Of a stretch of 34,256 bases of DNA, positions 8,377 to 17,654 are shown in pieces. Numbering within the stretch: position 1 is the stretch's first letter; each line of letters begins with the position of its first letter. The position numbers and the translations under genes are program-made. This DNA comes from Secundilactobacillus collinoides DSM 20515 = JCM 1123 (GTDB taxonomy: Bacteria; Bacillota; Bacilli; Lactobacillales; Lactobacillaceae), in contig NZ_AYYR01000022.1 in the NCBI RefSeq assembly GCF_001435975.1, positions 24,001 to 58,256 on the forward strand. Reading direction: 5' to 3'. The notes beneath the pieces are model-generated. The model was not told the origin of the DNA and searched no databases. It saw nothing but the letters and a program-made list of their open reading frames with translations.

Positions 8377-9096
8377 TTATAGCGCAGTATACCCGCCATC
8401 AACGCTCACAACGGCACCAGTCACAAACGATGCTTTCACGCTAGACAGGAAGACGATCACGTTTGCAATCTCCTCGGGTTCAGCTAACCGGCCGATCGGC
8501 ATCTTGCCGACCATGGCATCGGTGGTTTCTTTGGGCAGCGTCTTCAACAGCGGGGTGTTGACGTAACCAGGGGCAACGGCGTTAAAACGAATTCCACGAG
8601 TGGCGTAGGTGACCGCCTGTGACTTCGTATAGTTGGCCACTCCTGCTTTAGCAGCTGAATAGGCCTGCGACTTTGGACCGCCGACAACGCCTAAAATGGA
8701 GGACATATTCACGACACTGCCGCCAGAATCTTGTTTGGCCATTTGCTGAACAACGTATTTGTTTGTCAAAACGACACCCGTCAGGTCAATATCGATGACC
8801 TTTTGCCAGTTGGCTTCATTTAGGTCAGCCACGTCAGCCTTTTCTTCAGCGACGCCAGCGTTTGCAACTAAAGCGTCAATGTGGCCATACTTAGCCACAA
8901 CTGTATCAACCATATGCTTCAATGAAGCCGGGTCAGTGACATCCGTTTTCACAAAATCAATCTGCTCATCTTCGGGGGAGTTGACGTCTGCGGACACGGC
9001 AACCGCGCCTTCAGCAATGAAGGCCCAGGCAGTTGCCAGGCCGATACCCGATGACCCACCAGTGATAACAGCAACTTTACTAGTTAATGCGCTCAT
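8377..9096 (-). CDS. Short-chain dehydrogenase/reductase (classical SDR)
   Basis: The 239 aa NAD(P)-dependent oxidoreductase has all classical SDR marks: the nucleotide-binding TGGSSGIG at residues 12-19, the structural NAGVA motif, the catalytic serine in NMSSILG, the YSAAK catalytic Tyr/Lys pair and PGYVNTPL. An acidic residue at the end of beta-2 (SADVNSPEDE) suggests NAD(H) preference, which is an inference. Start choice: a GTG at 9105 overlaps the ribosome site AAAGGAG (9111-9105), while the ATGs at 9099 and 9096 are 5 and 8 bases from it; I use 9096. It is monocistronic. Relatives include 3-oxoacyl-ACP reductases and sugar or diacetyl/acetoin-type dehydrogenases; the substrate is not decidable here. 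Confidence 0.88.
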   Translation of the reverse strand: MSALTSKVAVITGGSSGIGLATAWAFIAEGAVAVSADVNSPEDEQIDFVKTDVTDPASLKHMVDTVVAKYGHIDALVANAGVAEEKADVADLNEANWQKVIDIDLTGVVLTNKYVVQQMAKQDSGGSVVNMSSILGVVGGPKSQAYSAAKAGVANYTKSQAVTYATRGIRFNAVAPGYVNTPLLKTLPKETTDAMVGKMPIGRLAEPEEIANVIVFLSSVKASFVTGAVVSVDGGYTAL

Positions 9097-9181
9097 CATG
9101 ATCACTCCTTTGTTAGTCTGCTTACAATTTTAGCTTAGCACCGATATGACGCGATTGTAAACGCTTAATTATTAAAGTCGA

Positions 9182-9217
9182 TAAAAACGCATCGTTCCTA
9201 AAGTTGGAACGGTGCGT
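9182..9217 (-). terminator. Terminator of the urt-nickel transporter operon
   Basis: A 12-bp stem with one G-T wobble, ACGCATCGTTCC (9187-9198) / GGAACGGTGCGT (9206-9217), is followed on the minus strand by TTTTTAT. It lies 47 bases after the stop of the NiCoT permease gene, the last gene of the operon. Confidence 0.82.
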
Positions 9218-9263
9218 GTCATTAATCTTTTTAAAATGGCTTGTGCATATACAGAATCACTAG

Positions 9264-10220
9264 TCAGTTCAATTCATTGGTCAGTGAATGCAGTTTCTGC
9301 CAAATAAAACAACCGCACCAGACTACGCCTAACAAGAAAACTAAACCGAATCCGAGCCAGTTGATCTGCAGCACTTCAATGAAATGCCAAACACCATTTT
9401 TAAACTTGAACGCTTGCGCAATCAGTTTCAGCAATTCAAAACTACCAATGAAAAGGGCGATGATCACGGAAATCAAAGTGACTGTGATGTTATAATATCG
9501 TTTTCGCAACGGCGTCCCAAACGCCCAACGATACGCGCTGGACATCATGACGGAGTCGGTAGTATCCATTAAATTCATTCCTGCCGTAAAAAGGATAGGA
9601 AACGCAATCAATGTTAATGAAGAAAGGTGTTGTTGTGTTGACTGGGCAGTCATTGCAAGCAGTGAAATCTCACTGGCTGTATCGAATCCCAAACCAAAGA
9701 GCAGCCCTACTGGATAAAGTTGCCATTCACGAGTGATAAGGGCAAACCGTGATTTAAAAAGTGAGAACATCGGTCCCCAAACTGAGTGGTTGTCAGTCGG
9801 CTGATGAATGAGTTTGAACAACATTATGCCGTTGATACCTGCAATAAGCAGTAAAAATGTCCCCGAAATACCGGTGCCCAAAACGCTGCCAAAAGACTGG
9901 AAATTTGAGAGATGCTGATTTAACCAACTGACGGAGAAGATGACGAGGGTTGCCATCACAAAAACGATTGTTGAATGTCCTAACGAAAAGTAGAACCCAA
10001 CGGCCTTTGCTCGTCGATGTTCCTGTGTTAATTTGCGGACAGTGTTATCGATAGCGCTAATGTGGTCAGCATCAAAAGCGTGTCGCAACCCCAGGGTATA
10101 AGCTAATAGTCCCGTTCCAAGTAGTGTCGTTGAGTGGGTGAACACTATGAGGCTTAATCCAAGGAGATGCAGGCCTACAATAACAAGGTAGTACCCAAAC
10201 ACGGATTGTTTACGAATCAA
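9264..10220 (-). CDS. NiCoT-family nickel/cobalt permease (HoxN/HupN/NixA-like)
   Basis: The 318 aa membrane protein has about 8 helices. It carries the NiCoT TM2 signature RHAFDADHI at residues 46-54, whose His and Asp residues bind the metal, plus the other family motifs SLGHSTIVF and LGLGFDTASEI-like (GLGFDTASEIS). It starts at TTG 10220 with AAGGAAG seven bases upstream. It follows urtE by only 12 bases, so it is the last gene of the urea transporter operon. Its role is very probably to feed Ni2+ to the urease encoded divergently, since urease needs two Ni ions per active site. NiCoT proteins may also take cobalt, but the setting argues for nickel. No frame defect is seen. Confidence 0.93.
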   Translation of the reverse strand: MIRKQSVFGYYLVIVGLHLLGLSLIVFTHSTTLLGTGLLAYTLGLRHAFDADHISAIDNTVRKLTQEHRRAKAVGFYFSLGHSTIVFVMATLVIFSVSWLNQHLSNFQSFGSVLGTGISGTFLLLIAGINGIMLFKLIHQPTDNHSVWGPMFSLFKSRFALITREWQLYPVGLLFGLGFDTASEISLLAMTAQSTQQHLSSLTLIAFPILFTAGMNLMDTTDSVMMSSAYRWAFGTPLRKRYYNITVTLISVIIALFIGSFELLKLIAQAFKFKNGVWHFIEVLQINWLGFGLVFLLGVVWCGCFIWQKLHSLTNELN

Positions 10221-10232
10221 GACGTCACTTCC

Positions 10233-10919
10233 TTAAAGTGCAAGGGTATGTTTGACCTGTTCAAGGTCGATTTCATTGCGCAGGCCCTCTAATGTAATAT
10301 TGCCGTTTTCTAATAGGTAACAATAATCAGAAATCTGCATCACGAATTCGAGGTACTGCTCAACAATTAAGATGGCCATTTTAGATTTGAGTTCGGTGAT
10401 GACCTCACCTATTTCTTGAATGACAGAGGGCTGAATACCCTCTGTCGGTTCATCAAGAATCAAGACTTTTGGATCAGTTACTAATGCACGGGCGATGGCT
10501 AATTGTTGTTGTTGCCCACCAGATAGATCACCGCCTTTGCGGTCAAGAAACTGCTTTAGGATTGGGAACAATGTAAATAGATAATCCGGCACCTGTTGAC
10601 TGTTTTCATTGGCTTCCAGTCCAATTCTAAGATTATCGCGCACGGTCATATTTGGGAAAATTTCTCGACCCTGCGGAACGTAACCGATACCGGATTGGGC
10701 TCGCCTATAGGTCGGCATTTTTGAGAGATCGGTTTCATCTAACCTCAGTGTATCAGCAGATGATTTTATTAAGCCCATGATACCACGCAGCGTAGTCGTT
10801 TTCCCAGCACCGTTTCGGCCAATCAAACAGGTAACTTGACCCTGATTAGCGATGAGATTCAGGTTGTTAACAACCGTGCCTTCACCATAACCAGCTGACA
10901 AATCTTCAATCGTTAACAT
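10233..10919 (-). CDS. urtE: Urea ABC transporter ATP-binding protein UrtE
   Basis: The 228 aa ATPase is of the branched-chain-amino-acid-like (LivF) type. Walker A is GRNGAGKTT near residue 36-44, the signature is LSGGQQQQLAIARAL and Walker B is VLILDEPTEGIQP. The H-loop histidine is replaced by Q in LIVEQYLEF, as is usual in the LivF/UrtE group. The start codon overlaps the urtD stop (TAATG). With UrtD it powers the UrtB-UrtC permease. I call UrtE rather than LivF because it sits in an urtABCDE array next to urease and the nickel permease. Confidence 0.92.
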   Translation of the reverse strand: MLTIEDLSAGYGEGTVVNNLNLIANQGQVTCLIGRNGAGKTTTLRGIMGLIKSSADTLRLDETDLSKMPTYRRAQSGIGYVPQGREIFPNMTVRDNLRIGLEANENSQQVPDYLFTLFPILKQFLDRKGGDLSGGQQQQLAIARALVTDPKVLILDEPTEGIQPSVIQEIGEVITELKSKMAILIVEQYLEFVMQISDYCYLLENGNITLEGLRNEIDLEQVKHTLAL

Positions 10920-11728
10920 TATTCTTCACTTCTTCCTAGATAGACGCTGATGACTTCTGGGTTGCTTTGCACTTTTTGAAATGAACCTTCATCAATAATA
11001 CGGCCTTCGTGAAAAACAGTAACCGAATCCGACACATGTTCGCAAAAGGCCATATCATGTTCGACACAGATAACAGCACAACGCTGCTTGAGCTGGTGCA
11101 ATAAGACCTCGGTTTTATCAGTTTCTTTTCGGCCCATGCCTGCACAGGGTTCGTCTAATAAAATGAGCTTTGGCCGCGACACCATCAGCAGACCGATTTC
11201 CAACCACTGTTTTTGCCCATGTGAGAGAACAAAGGGGAGTTCGTTTCGCACGTCCTGGAGACCGATAAAATCAAGTATTTCATCAATGGTGTCACGCTGT
11301 TCTCCCGACAACTTCGCATAAAGCGCATTAAAAACCGATCGATTTCGCGTGACGGCAAGTACGAGGTTGTCGTAGATGGTTAGTCCTGGGAAAAGACTAG
11401 GTGTTTGGAATTTTCTGGAAACACCATCCCGAAATATTTTGTAGTCCACAAGTTTGTCTAACCGGTAATGGTGCTGATCAGGATTAAAGGTGATGCTGCC
11501 GCTTGATATTTTATTTTTACCACAAATTGCATCAAGGATTGTGGTTTTACCGGCTCCATTCGGACCGATGAAGAACCGTATTTCGTTTGGTTGAACAGTT
11601 GTTGAAACATCGCTAATGGCGTGAAAGCCGTCAAATGTAATACTGACATGACTAATTTCAAGAAGCGGCTTATTTTTCAATGTCTTTGGAGAAGTTTTGG
11701 CTTGGTTTGGCGATAGTGTTTGGCTCAT
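10919..11728 (-). CDS. urtD: Urea ABC transporter ATP-binding protein UrtD
   Basis: The 269 aa LivG-like ATPase has Walker A GPNGAGKTT, the atypical UrtD-style signature SHGQKQWLEIGLLM, Walker B LILLDEPCAGM and the switch histidine in CVEHDMAF. ATG 11728 is supported by AGGAGG nine bases upstream. The gene starts 59 bases inside the 3' end of urtC, so its own ribosome site lies within urtC. Translation may still depend on ribosomes coming through urtC, which are interrupted by the urtC stop codon described separately. The N-terminal 20 residues (polar, Ser/Lys/Asn-rich) precede the ATPase fold. Confidence 0.92.
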   Translation of the reverse strand: MSQTLSPNQAKTSPKTLKNKPLLEISHVSITFDGFHAISDVSTTVQPNEIRFFIGPNGAGKTTILDAICGKNKISSGSITFNPDQHHYRLDKLVDYKIFRDGVSRKFQTPSLFPGLTIYDNLVLAVTRNRSVFNALYAKLSGEQRDTIDEILDFIGLQDVRNELPFVLSHGQKQWLEIGLLMVSRPKLILLDEPCAGMGRKETDKTEVLLHQLKQRCAVICVEHDMAFCEHVSDSVTVFHEGRIIDEGSFQKVQSNPEVISVYLGRSEE

Positions 11729-12815
11729 TCGAAACGACCTCCTGACTGCTGGTATCTGATGCGGATCCTAATTGACGCAACGTTTTTCTGGTGCGCAAGT
11801 AATGCGGTAGATCCTTCAAACCGCTAAACCCGCTTGGAAACAATAAAATCACTAAGATGAACAATCCACCGATAAAGTAGTACCACAATGATGGAAAATA
11901 GTTGCTGATGATCGTTTTAAATTCATTCACGACCAAGGCACCAATAACTGGACCAAGCAGCGTTGCCCGACCGCCTATCGCTACCCAAATAATCATTTCA
12001 ATTGAAAACATGACATTGACGTCTGTTGGTGTGATGATGCCGACCTGGCAAACGTACAGAGCACCAGCAATACCGGATAGTGCAGCGGCAAACGCATAGA
12101 TGAATATTTTGTAGATTGACGTATTATATCCCGTGAACCGCAACCGATTTTCGCTATCCCGAATTGCAACTAAGATCCGTCCTATTTTATGGTTAATCAT
12201 TTGGTAAGAAATGACATAGGCGAGAGTTAACACGATAAGTGCAACGTAGAACAGTGTGAGTTTACCGGCTGGTTGATACAGGTCAACGCCCATGAAATTC
12301 TTAAACCCAGTCAGACCGTTTGACCCACCGGTGTATGACTGGCTGCCAACTAGGATGACGGAAAAAATTACTGCCAGTGCTTCAGACAGAATTGAGAAAT
12401 AGACGCCGCGGATACGATTGATGAACGTCAGGGCACCAATCACGATGGACACGACTACTGGCACCAGAACAACAAGCAGCAGTGCAATAATGGGATTTTT
12501 GAATGGTAGCCAAATCAGGGGGAGTGATTTTAGATTGCTCCCAGCTGCCGTCATAAAATCTGGAAGTGATGCACCACTGGCATGTAATTTAAGATACATC
12601 GCCATACAGTATGCCCCTAACCCAAAGTAGACACCCTAGCCAAGACTGAGGATCCCGGTGTAGCCCCACAACAGGTCCAACGCGATAGCGACTAACGCAA
12701 AGGACATAAATTTTGTAAACAAACCGACTTGAAATAACGAGAATGCGAACGGGAAAATGGCCAGAAACGCGAATAAAATGATGGCGCCTCGTTTTGAAAA
12801 TTTTTTATCAATCAT
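11670..12815 (-). pseudogene. urtC: Urea ABC transporter permease UrtC, interrupted by an in-frame TAG
   Basis: Reading from ATG 12815 gives a LivM/UrtC-type permease of 381 codons, about the family length. Codon 60 is TAG (12638-12636), between LLWGYTGILSLG and GVYFGLGAY. In the family this loop usually continues LG-H/Q-G, so CAG to TAG (Gln to stop) is the likely change. After the stop the frame is open and well conserved to 11670 (about 10 helices; YVCQVGIITP, VAIGGRATLLGPVIGA). The only obvious restart, ATG 12605 (codon 71), has no good ribosome site and would lack the first helices. A base error in the assembly cannot be excluded. The intact neighbours urtA, urtB, urtD and urtE make a single recent mutation likely. 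Confidence 0.88.
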
Positions 12816-12851
12816 AGAAAGCCTCGTTTCATACTGCTGAACAATTTTGAA

Positions 12852-13757
12852 TTAGTCATTCAACTTACGTGATTTTGAACTAAACATTCCCTTTGGTTTG
12901 AACTGCAAAACTACGATAACCAAGATGAGGATAAGCGCTTGCCCAATTGTTGGGTTCGTTAAAAATTCGAGCGACGTATCGCCAACGCCCATAAAGGCGG
13001 AGCCAAATAGTGTCCCGAGTAAGGTCCCAGCACCACCAACGACCACTGTGATAAAGGCATTAACAATATAATCTTGACCAATGCTTGGATCAATTGACCC
13101 GATCCAAGTAATCGTGCAGCCGGCTAAGCCAGCCAAACCAGTACCGAGTGCGAAAGTCATTGAATCGATTCTTTTCGTATTAATACCCATTGAAGCCGCC
13201 ATTTTCCGGTTTTGCATTGTCGCCGTAATATTGCGCCCAAACCGCGTTTTGAATAGCATGTAAGCTACGGCAGAAATGGCTGCGAGTGCAATGATTAGAA
13301 TAACAACGCGGTCAGTTGCAAAGGAAACGGTTTTCGTTACTTGGATACTGCCCTGCAAGTATTTTGGCGTGGTGACGCTCACGTCCGGGGCACCGAAGAT
13401 GTTTTGTGCCAGCTGTTGTAATACAAGACTGATACCCCACGTCACTAAAAGACTGTCTTCCGGCCGGTCGTAAAGGAAACGAATAATCGTGCGTTCCATG
13501 AGGTAACCCAACAACGCGGCGACAACAAATGATGCAATCAATGCAACAAATACATAACTGCTAAAAAAATGAGGCAAGTAAGTTTGAAATAAATTTTGAA
13601 TGACATAGGTGGTGTACGCGCCAATCATGATAAATTCGCCGTGGGCCATATTGATGATGCCCATCAAGCCAAACGTGATGGTTAATCCAATTGCAGCCAG
13701 CATTAAAATAGATGCCACACTCACACCGTTAAATAGTTGCATAATGATTGTTCCCAT
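12852..13757 (-). CDS. urtB: Urea ABC transporter permease UrtB
   Basis: The 301 aa LivH-type membrane protein has about 8 helices. The early motif ITFGLMGIINMAHGEFIMIGAY and the later VVVGGAGTLLGTLFGSAF are characteristic of the UrtB/LivH family. An AAGGAGG ribosome site stands 7 bases before ATG 13757. The gene begins 12 bases after urtA. It is shorter than the 500 aa UrtB of many proteobacteria, which carry a periplasmic N-terminal extension; the short form fits a Gram-positive. It should form a heterodimeric channel with UrtC, which is broken here. Confidence 0.92.
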   Translation of the reverse strand: MGTIIMQLFNGVSVASILMLAAIGLTITFGLMGIINMAHGEFIMIGAYTTYVIQNLFQTYLPHFFSSYVFVALIASFVVAALLGYLMERTIIRFLYDRPEDSLLVTWGISLVLQQLAQNIFGAPDVSVTTPKYLQGSIQVTKTVSFATDRVVILIIALAAISAVAYMLFKTRFGRNITATMQNRKMAASMGINTKRIDSMTFALGTGLAGLAGCTITWIGSIDPSIGQDYIVNAFITVVVGGAGTLLGTLFGSAFMGVGDTSLEFLTNPTIGQALILILVIVVLQFKPKGMFSSKSRKLND

Positions 13758-13769
13758 ATGGTTTCCTCC

Positions 13770-15011
13770 TTATTTAGCAAGACCCTTGGCCCAAGCGTAT
13801 CCTTTCAGATATGGATCTGGTTTGACTTGTTTCTTCGATTTCCAAACTGTGTTGATACTGCCATCACTGGCAATTTTCCCAATCCGGACAGTTTTATACA
13901 GATGCTGATTCTTACCATCAATAGTGACCTTACCTTCGGGCGCATTGTATGACAGACCGGCTGCAGCCTTTTTGACTTTGTCAACATCAGTTGTGCCGGC
14001 TTTCTCAACAGCTTTTGCCCAGAGATGAACGGCATCATAGCCAGCTTCGATTGGATCATCTGTGACGCTGCTCTGACCATAGGCTGCCTTAAAGGCCTTG
14101 ATAAAGGCTTTGTTCTGCTTGTTTTTCTGGGTGCCATAATAGTTCCATGACGTGTATTCACCTGTTGTGTATGCACTCCCGATACCCTTGACTTCCTGTT
14201 CCGCAACTGAGGCTGAGATTACGGGGATATCTTTAGATGAAATACCGGCTTCTTCCAATTGTTTGAAGAACGCATCGTTTGACCCGCCGTTCAGTGTGTT
14301 CACTATGAAATCTGGTTTGGCTTTTTTGATTTCGGTGACGATGGTGGAAAAATCGGTACTGCCCATCGAGACATATTTTTCACCAACCACTGTCATACCC
14401 AAATGTTTGGCCTGTCGGTCGATGATTGCGTTGGCCGTTCTGGGAAAGACGTAATCGGAGCCGACCAAGAACACCTTGTTGCCAAACTTCTTATGCATAT
14501 AATTGACGGCTGGGACAATTTGTTGGTTAGGCGCCGCGCCCATGTACATAATGTTTGGCGACGATTCCATACCTTCATATTGCAGCGGATACCACAGCAA
14601 GTTATTTGAGTTTTCAAAAATGGGTAATACTGCTTTACGACTTGCGGATGTCCAACACCCGAAGACGGTAGCCACGTGATATTCATTCACGAGTTGGTCA
14701 GCTTTTTCAGCAAACGTGGCGTTGTCAGAAGCACCATCCTCAATGACCGGAACGATTTTTTTGCCCAATACACCACCCTTTTTGTTGATCTGCTTGATAG
14801 CCAGAAGTTCAGCTTTTTCGACCGGAATTTCACTGTTAGCCATGGTACCGCTTAACGAATGCAAGATACCAACTTTGATTGTCTTGCCACTGCTAGCCGT
14901 GGCGGTACTCTGCGGGTGTAACACTTCCGAAACGGCATTGCTGCAACCCGATAGCAGCCCTAAAGATAAAACAACGAGCGAATTTAATAAAATTTTGTAC
15001 CTTTTCCTCAC
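13770..15011 (-). CDS. urtA: Urea ABC transporter substrate-binding lipoprotein UrtA
   Basis: The 413 aa lipoprotein has a signal peptide [19 protein letters not shown] with lipobox LLSGC, giving a lipid-anchored Cys23. The mature part is a type I periplasmic-binding fold of the UrtA branch: [48 protein letters not shown] and [14 protein letters not shown] are typical of the family. I place the start at GTG 15011, which gives a normal signal peptide and has GGAAG 8 bases upstream; longer in-frame starts would put a charged stretch before it. It captures urea outside the membrane for UrtBC. It is the first gene of urtABCDE-nickel permease and diverges from ureA. Confidence 0.92.
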   Translation of the reverse strand: MRKRYKILLNSLVVLSLGLLSGCSNAVSEVLHPQSTATASSGKTIKVGILHSLSGTMANSEIPVEKAELLAIKQINKKGGVLGKKIVPVIEDGASDNATFAEKADQLVNEYHVATVFGCWTSASRKAVLPIFENSNNLLWYPLQYEGMESSPNIMYMGAAPNQQIVPAVNYMHKKFGNKVFLVGSDYVFPRTANAIIDRQAKHLGMTVVGEKYVSMGSTDFSTIVTEIKKAKPDFIVNTLNGGSNDAFFKQLEEAGISSKDIPVISASVAEQEVKGIGSAYTTGEYTSWNYYGTQKNKQNKAFIKAFKAAYGQSSVTDDPIEAGYDAVHLWAKAVEKAGTTDVDKVKKAAAGLSYNAPEGKVTIDGKNQHLYKTVRIGKIASDGSINTVWKSKKQVKPDPYLKGYAWAKGLAK

Positions 15012-15059
15012 ATACACCACTTCCAAAGTATGATATTTTAATCTGATTTTAATAATACT

Positions 15060-15076
15060 TGTCACCTTTTATAACA
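15060..15076. promoter_or_regulatory. GlnR/TnrA-type nitrogen box upstream of urtA
   Basis: TGTCACCTTTTATAACA matches TGTNA-N7-TNACA, the GlnR/TnrA consensus of Firmicutes, at every fixed base. It lies about 50 bases upstream of the urtA start, where it could overlap the urtA promoter. GlnR control of urea and urease genes is established in other Firmicutes, so nitrogen-responsive control here is a reasonable inference. Confidence 0.65.
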
Positions 15077-15201
15077 TAGCTGCCGATATTTTTCCAGTAA
15101 ATTCCGAAAATTATTAAACTTACCTCACATTAAGCTTCGGATATTTCCTATAAAACGGTTAAATAATCCTTACTCATGTCAAAATATTAACGAAACACAA
15201 C

Positions 15202-15231
15202 TTGAAATTGACCATGTGATGTTATATAACT
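15202..15231 (+). promoter_or_regulatory. ureA promoter overlapped by a GlnR-like box
   Basis: TTGAAA (15202-15207), a 17-base spacer and TATAAC (15225-15230) form a good promoter. TGTGATGTTATATAACT (15215-15231) covers its spacer and -10 and fits TGTNA-N7-TNACA with one mismatch. It also contains the perfect palindrome GTTATATAAC (15221-15230). A repressor bound here would block the ure operon. ATCACA (15237-15242) adds a wider inverted repeat with TGTGAT (15215-15220). Confidence 0.6.
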
Positions 15232-15274
15232 TAAATATCACATTATTAAAAATGAATTAGAGAAGGTGACAAAT

Positions 15275-15583
15275 TTGCCAATGAATCTTACCACTAAAGA
15301 AATCGAAAAATTAACGGTGGTCGTAGCAAGTGACCTCGCGCACCGCAGACGAGATCGAGGATTAAAACTGAATTACCCAGAATCAATTGCGTACATTACG
15401 TATGAAGTTCTTGAAAAGATCCGGGATGGCAAATCCGTTGCTGAGGTGATGCAGTTTGGTACGGAAATTTTAACGGTAAACGACGTGATGGACGGTGTCG
15501 CAGACATGATACCTGTGATCCAAGTCGAAGGGACATTTGTGGATGGCACAAAATTGGTGACGATTCACAACCCAATCCACTAG
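15275..15583 (+). CDS. ureA: Urease gamma subunit UreA
   Basis: About 100 aa, the normal length of UreA. The sequence [20 protein letters not shown], then [20 protein letters not shown] and a C-terminal [18 protein letters not shown] are classic gamma-subunit blocks. Start choice: GTG 15266 overlaps the ribosome site AAGG (15263-15266). TTG 15275 is 8 bases from it and gives 102 aa. ATG 15281 is the family-typical start, but its spacing is 14 bases. UreA packs with UreB and UreC in the (UreABC)3 enzyme that hydrolyses urea to ammonia and carbamate. First gene of ureABCEFGD. Confidence 0.93.
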   Translation: MPMNLTTKEIEKLTVVVASDLAHRRRDRGLKLNYPESIAYITYEVLEKIRDGKSVAEVMQFGTEILTVNDVMDGVADMIPVIQVEGTFVDGTKLVTIHNPIH

Positions 15584-15595
15584 GAGGAACAATAT

Positions 15596-15907
15596 ATGAA
15601 GATTGGTGAAGTATTGCCCGCATCAGGGGATATCGAACTGAATAAGGGCAGAAAAACGATTCAACTGGCCGTAGTTAATACGGGCGATCGTCCCGTCCAA
15701 ATCGGTTCCCACTACCATTTTTACGAGGTGAACGCAGCACTCAAGTTTGATCGGCAAAAGGCGTTTGGGTATCACCTAAACGTCCCGGCTGGCATGGCCG
15801 TCCGGTTCGAGCCGCAAGACGAAAAGACAGTCGAACTCGTTGCTATTAGCGGCAAGCGTGAAGTGTACGGCATGAATGGGAAAACTAACGGAAAGCTGGA
15901 TAAGTGA
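15596..15907 (+). CDS. ureB: Urease beta subunit UreB
   Basis: The 103 aa protein has the conserved UreB core: [40 protein letters not shown], then [21 protein letters not shown]. An AGGAGG ribosome site precedes ATG 15596, 12 bases after ureA. It is a structural subunit that stabilises the active-site flap of UreC. Intact. Confidence 0.95.
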   Translation: MKIGEVLPASGDIELNKGRKTIQLAVVNTGDRPVQIGSHYHFYEVNAALKFDRQKAFGYHLNVPAGMAVRFEPQDEKTVELVAISGKREVYGMNGKTNGKLDK

Positions 15908-15916
15908 GGCTTAGAT

Positions 15917-17642
15917 ATGAAAATTTCGCATAACAAATACGCGAGCCTGTACGGGCCAACCACTGGTGACCGCGTGCGTCTTGCTGATACATCGCTCATT
16001 ATTGAAGTGGAAAAAGACTACACCAGTTACGGTGACGAAGCCGTATTTGGCGGTGGCAAGGTCATTCGTGAAGGCATGGGAATGAATCCCTTGCTGACTC
16101 GAGACGAAGGCGTCCCGGATCTGGTGCTAACCAATGCCTTGATTCTTGATAGTACCGGTATTTATAAGGCCGATATCGGTGTACGGGGATATCGGTGTAC
16201 GGGATGGTAAAATTTTCGCCATCGGCAAGGCTGGTAATGACCTTGTGATGGCGGGAGTCACTTTTCCAATCGGTATCTCCACTGAAATCATTTCGGCGGA
16301 AGGGAAAATCGTTACTGCTGGGGGTATTGACAGTCATGTGCACTTTATTACACCGGCACAGATTAGAACCGCAGCCGAGAGCGGCGTGACCACCATGCTT
16401 GGTGGTGGAACTGGACCCGCAGAAGGGACTAACGCAACGACTGATACACCAGGCGCGTGGAATATTGAGCGGATGTTGCAGGCCGCTGAAGGATTGCCAA
16501 TGAATCTTGGCTTTCTTGGCAAGGGGCAGGGCGCAAACCTTGCGACTATGGCCGAACAAATTGAGGCCGGGGCAATTGGCTTAAAAGTCCACGAAGACTG
16601 GGGTGCCACCTATACTGCTATCGATAACGCGTTAAAGGTTGCCGATGAGTACGATGTCCAAGTGGCCTTGCATACCGATACCCTTAATGAGGGTGGTTTC
16701 GTTGAGCATACCATCGATGCAATCGGTGGCCGGACCATTCATACCTACCATACTGAAGGTGCTGGTGGCGGTCATGCACCCGATATCATTCGAGTTGCAG
16801 GCGAGCCAAACATTTTGCCTTCATCAACAAGTCCGACCATGCCGTTTACCGCGGATACACTGGACGAACATTTGGATATGCTGATGGCGACCCACCATCT
16901 GAATCCAGCAGTGCCGGAAGATGTTGCCTTTGCTGATTCTCGGATTCGTGAAGAAACGATTGCGGCGGAAGACGTTCTGCAGGATATGGGCATTATCAGT
17001 ATGATGAGTTCGGATTCTCAAGCGATGGGTCGCGTCGGTGAGGTCATTATGCGGACTTGGCAAACTGCTAGCAAAATGAAATTGCAAAAGGGCGCTCTTC
17101 CAGAAGACGAGGGCCACGATAACGATAATTTCCGAGTCAAACGGTATGTGTCCAAATACACGATTAATCCGGCTAGGACGCATGGTATCAGCGATTATGT
17201 TGGTTCCGTCGAAGTGGGTAAAATTGCGGATCTCGTTTTATGGGACCCGGCCTTCTTCGGAGTGAAACCTGACAAGGTCGTGAAAGGCGGCATTATTGGA
17301 CTGAGTCTCATGGGTGATGCCAACGCGTCAATTCCGTTACCTGAACCTGTTCGGTACCGCCATATGTTCGGCTCGATTGGTAGCGCTCTGCAACGGACTT
17401 CAGTGTCATTTGTTTCTCAAAGTGCCCTTGATAACGGGATTCAAGCCAGGTATGGGTTGAAAAAGGACCTGCTACCAGTCAAAAACATTCGAAAATTAAC
17501 TAAAAAGGATATGCAATTTAATGATTTGACACCACATATTGAAGTGGACCCACAGACGTATGTGGTAACTGTTGACGGCACGCCGGTTACTTGTGAAGCT
17601 GCCGAGGAACTGCCACTAGCCCAAAAATACTTTCTCTTTTAA
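15917..17642 (+). pseudogene. ureC: Urease alpha (catalytic) subunit UreC, frameshifted by a 16-bp tandem duplication
   Basis: From ATG 15917 the frame reads well as UreC to [10 protein letters not shown] (residue 91), then runs out at a stop at 16208-16210 after GYRCTGW. The right sequence resumes in the +1 frame ([17 protein letters not shown]) and continues to 17642. The cause is visible: GATATCGGTGTACGGG occurs twice in tandem (16172-16187, 16188-16203). Deleting one copy gives 570 codons, i.e. 569 aa, the family length. In that restored numbering the nickel ligands are all there: H135 and H137 (SHVHF), the carbamylated K218 (GLKVHEDWG), the HTDTLNE and [15 protein letters not shown] histidines, and the SSDSQAMGR aspartate. 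As written, no functional urease can be made. Either a genuine young pseudogene, possibly revertible, or an assembly error. Confidence 0.92.
16172..16203 (+). repeat. 16-bp perfect tandem duplication inside ureC
   Basis: Two exact head-to-tail copies of GATATCGGTGTACGGG. The unit length is 1 modulo 3, so two copies shift the frame by +1 and one copy restores it. Such a direct repeat is a typical product of strand slippage and can collapse by the same route. Confidence 0.97.
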
Positions 17643-17654
17643 AGGAGCGTTACG

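Noticed and set aside
11670-12605. A complete 311-residue permease gene
   Set aside because: The same frame continues upstream with typical UrtC sequence to ATG 12815 and a ribosome site, broken only by one TAG.
16172-16203. Programmed ribosomal frameshift as the explanation for ureC
   Set aside because: There is no slippery heptamer or stimulatory structure, and UreC is not known to use recoding. The exact 16-bp duplication explains the shift fully.
16146-17642. A stand-alone short urease alpha protein of about 498 residues
   Set aside because: Its apparent start is a TTG within conserved ureC sequence with no ribosome site. It is the 3' part of the frameshifted ureC.
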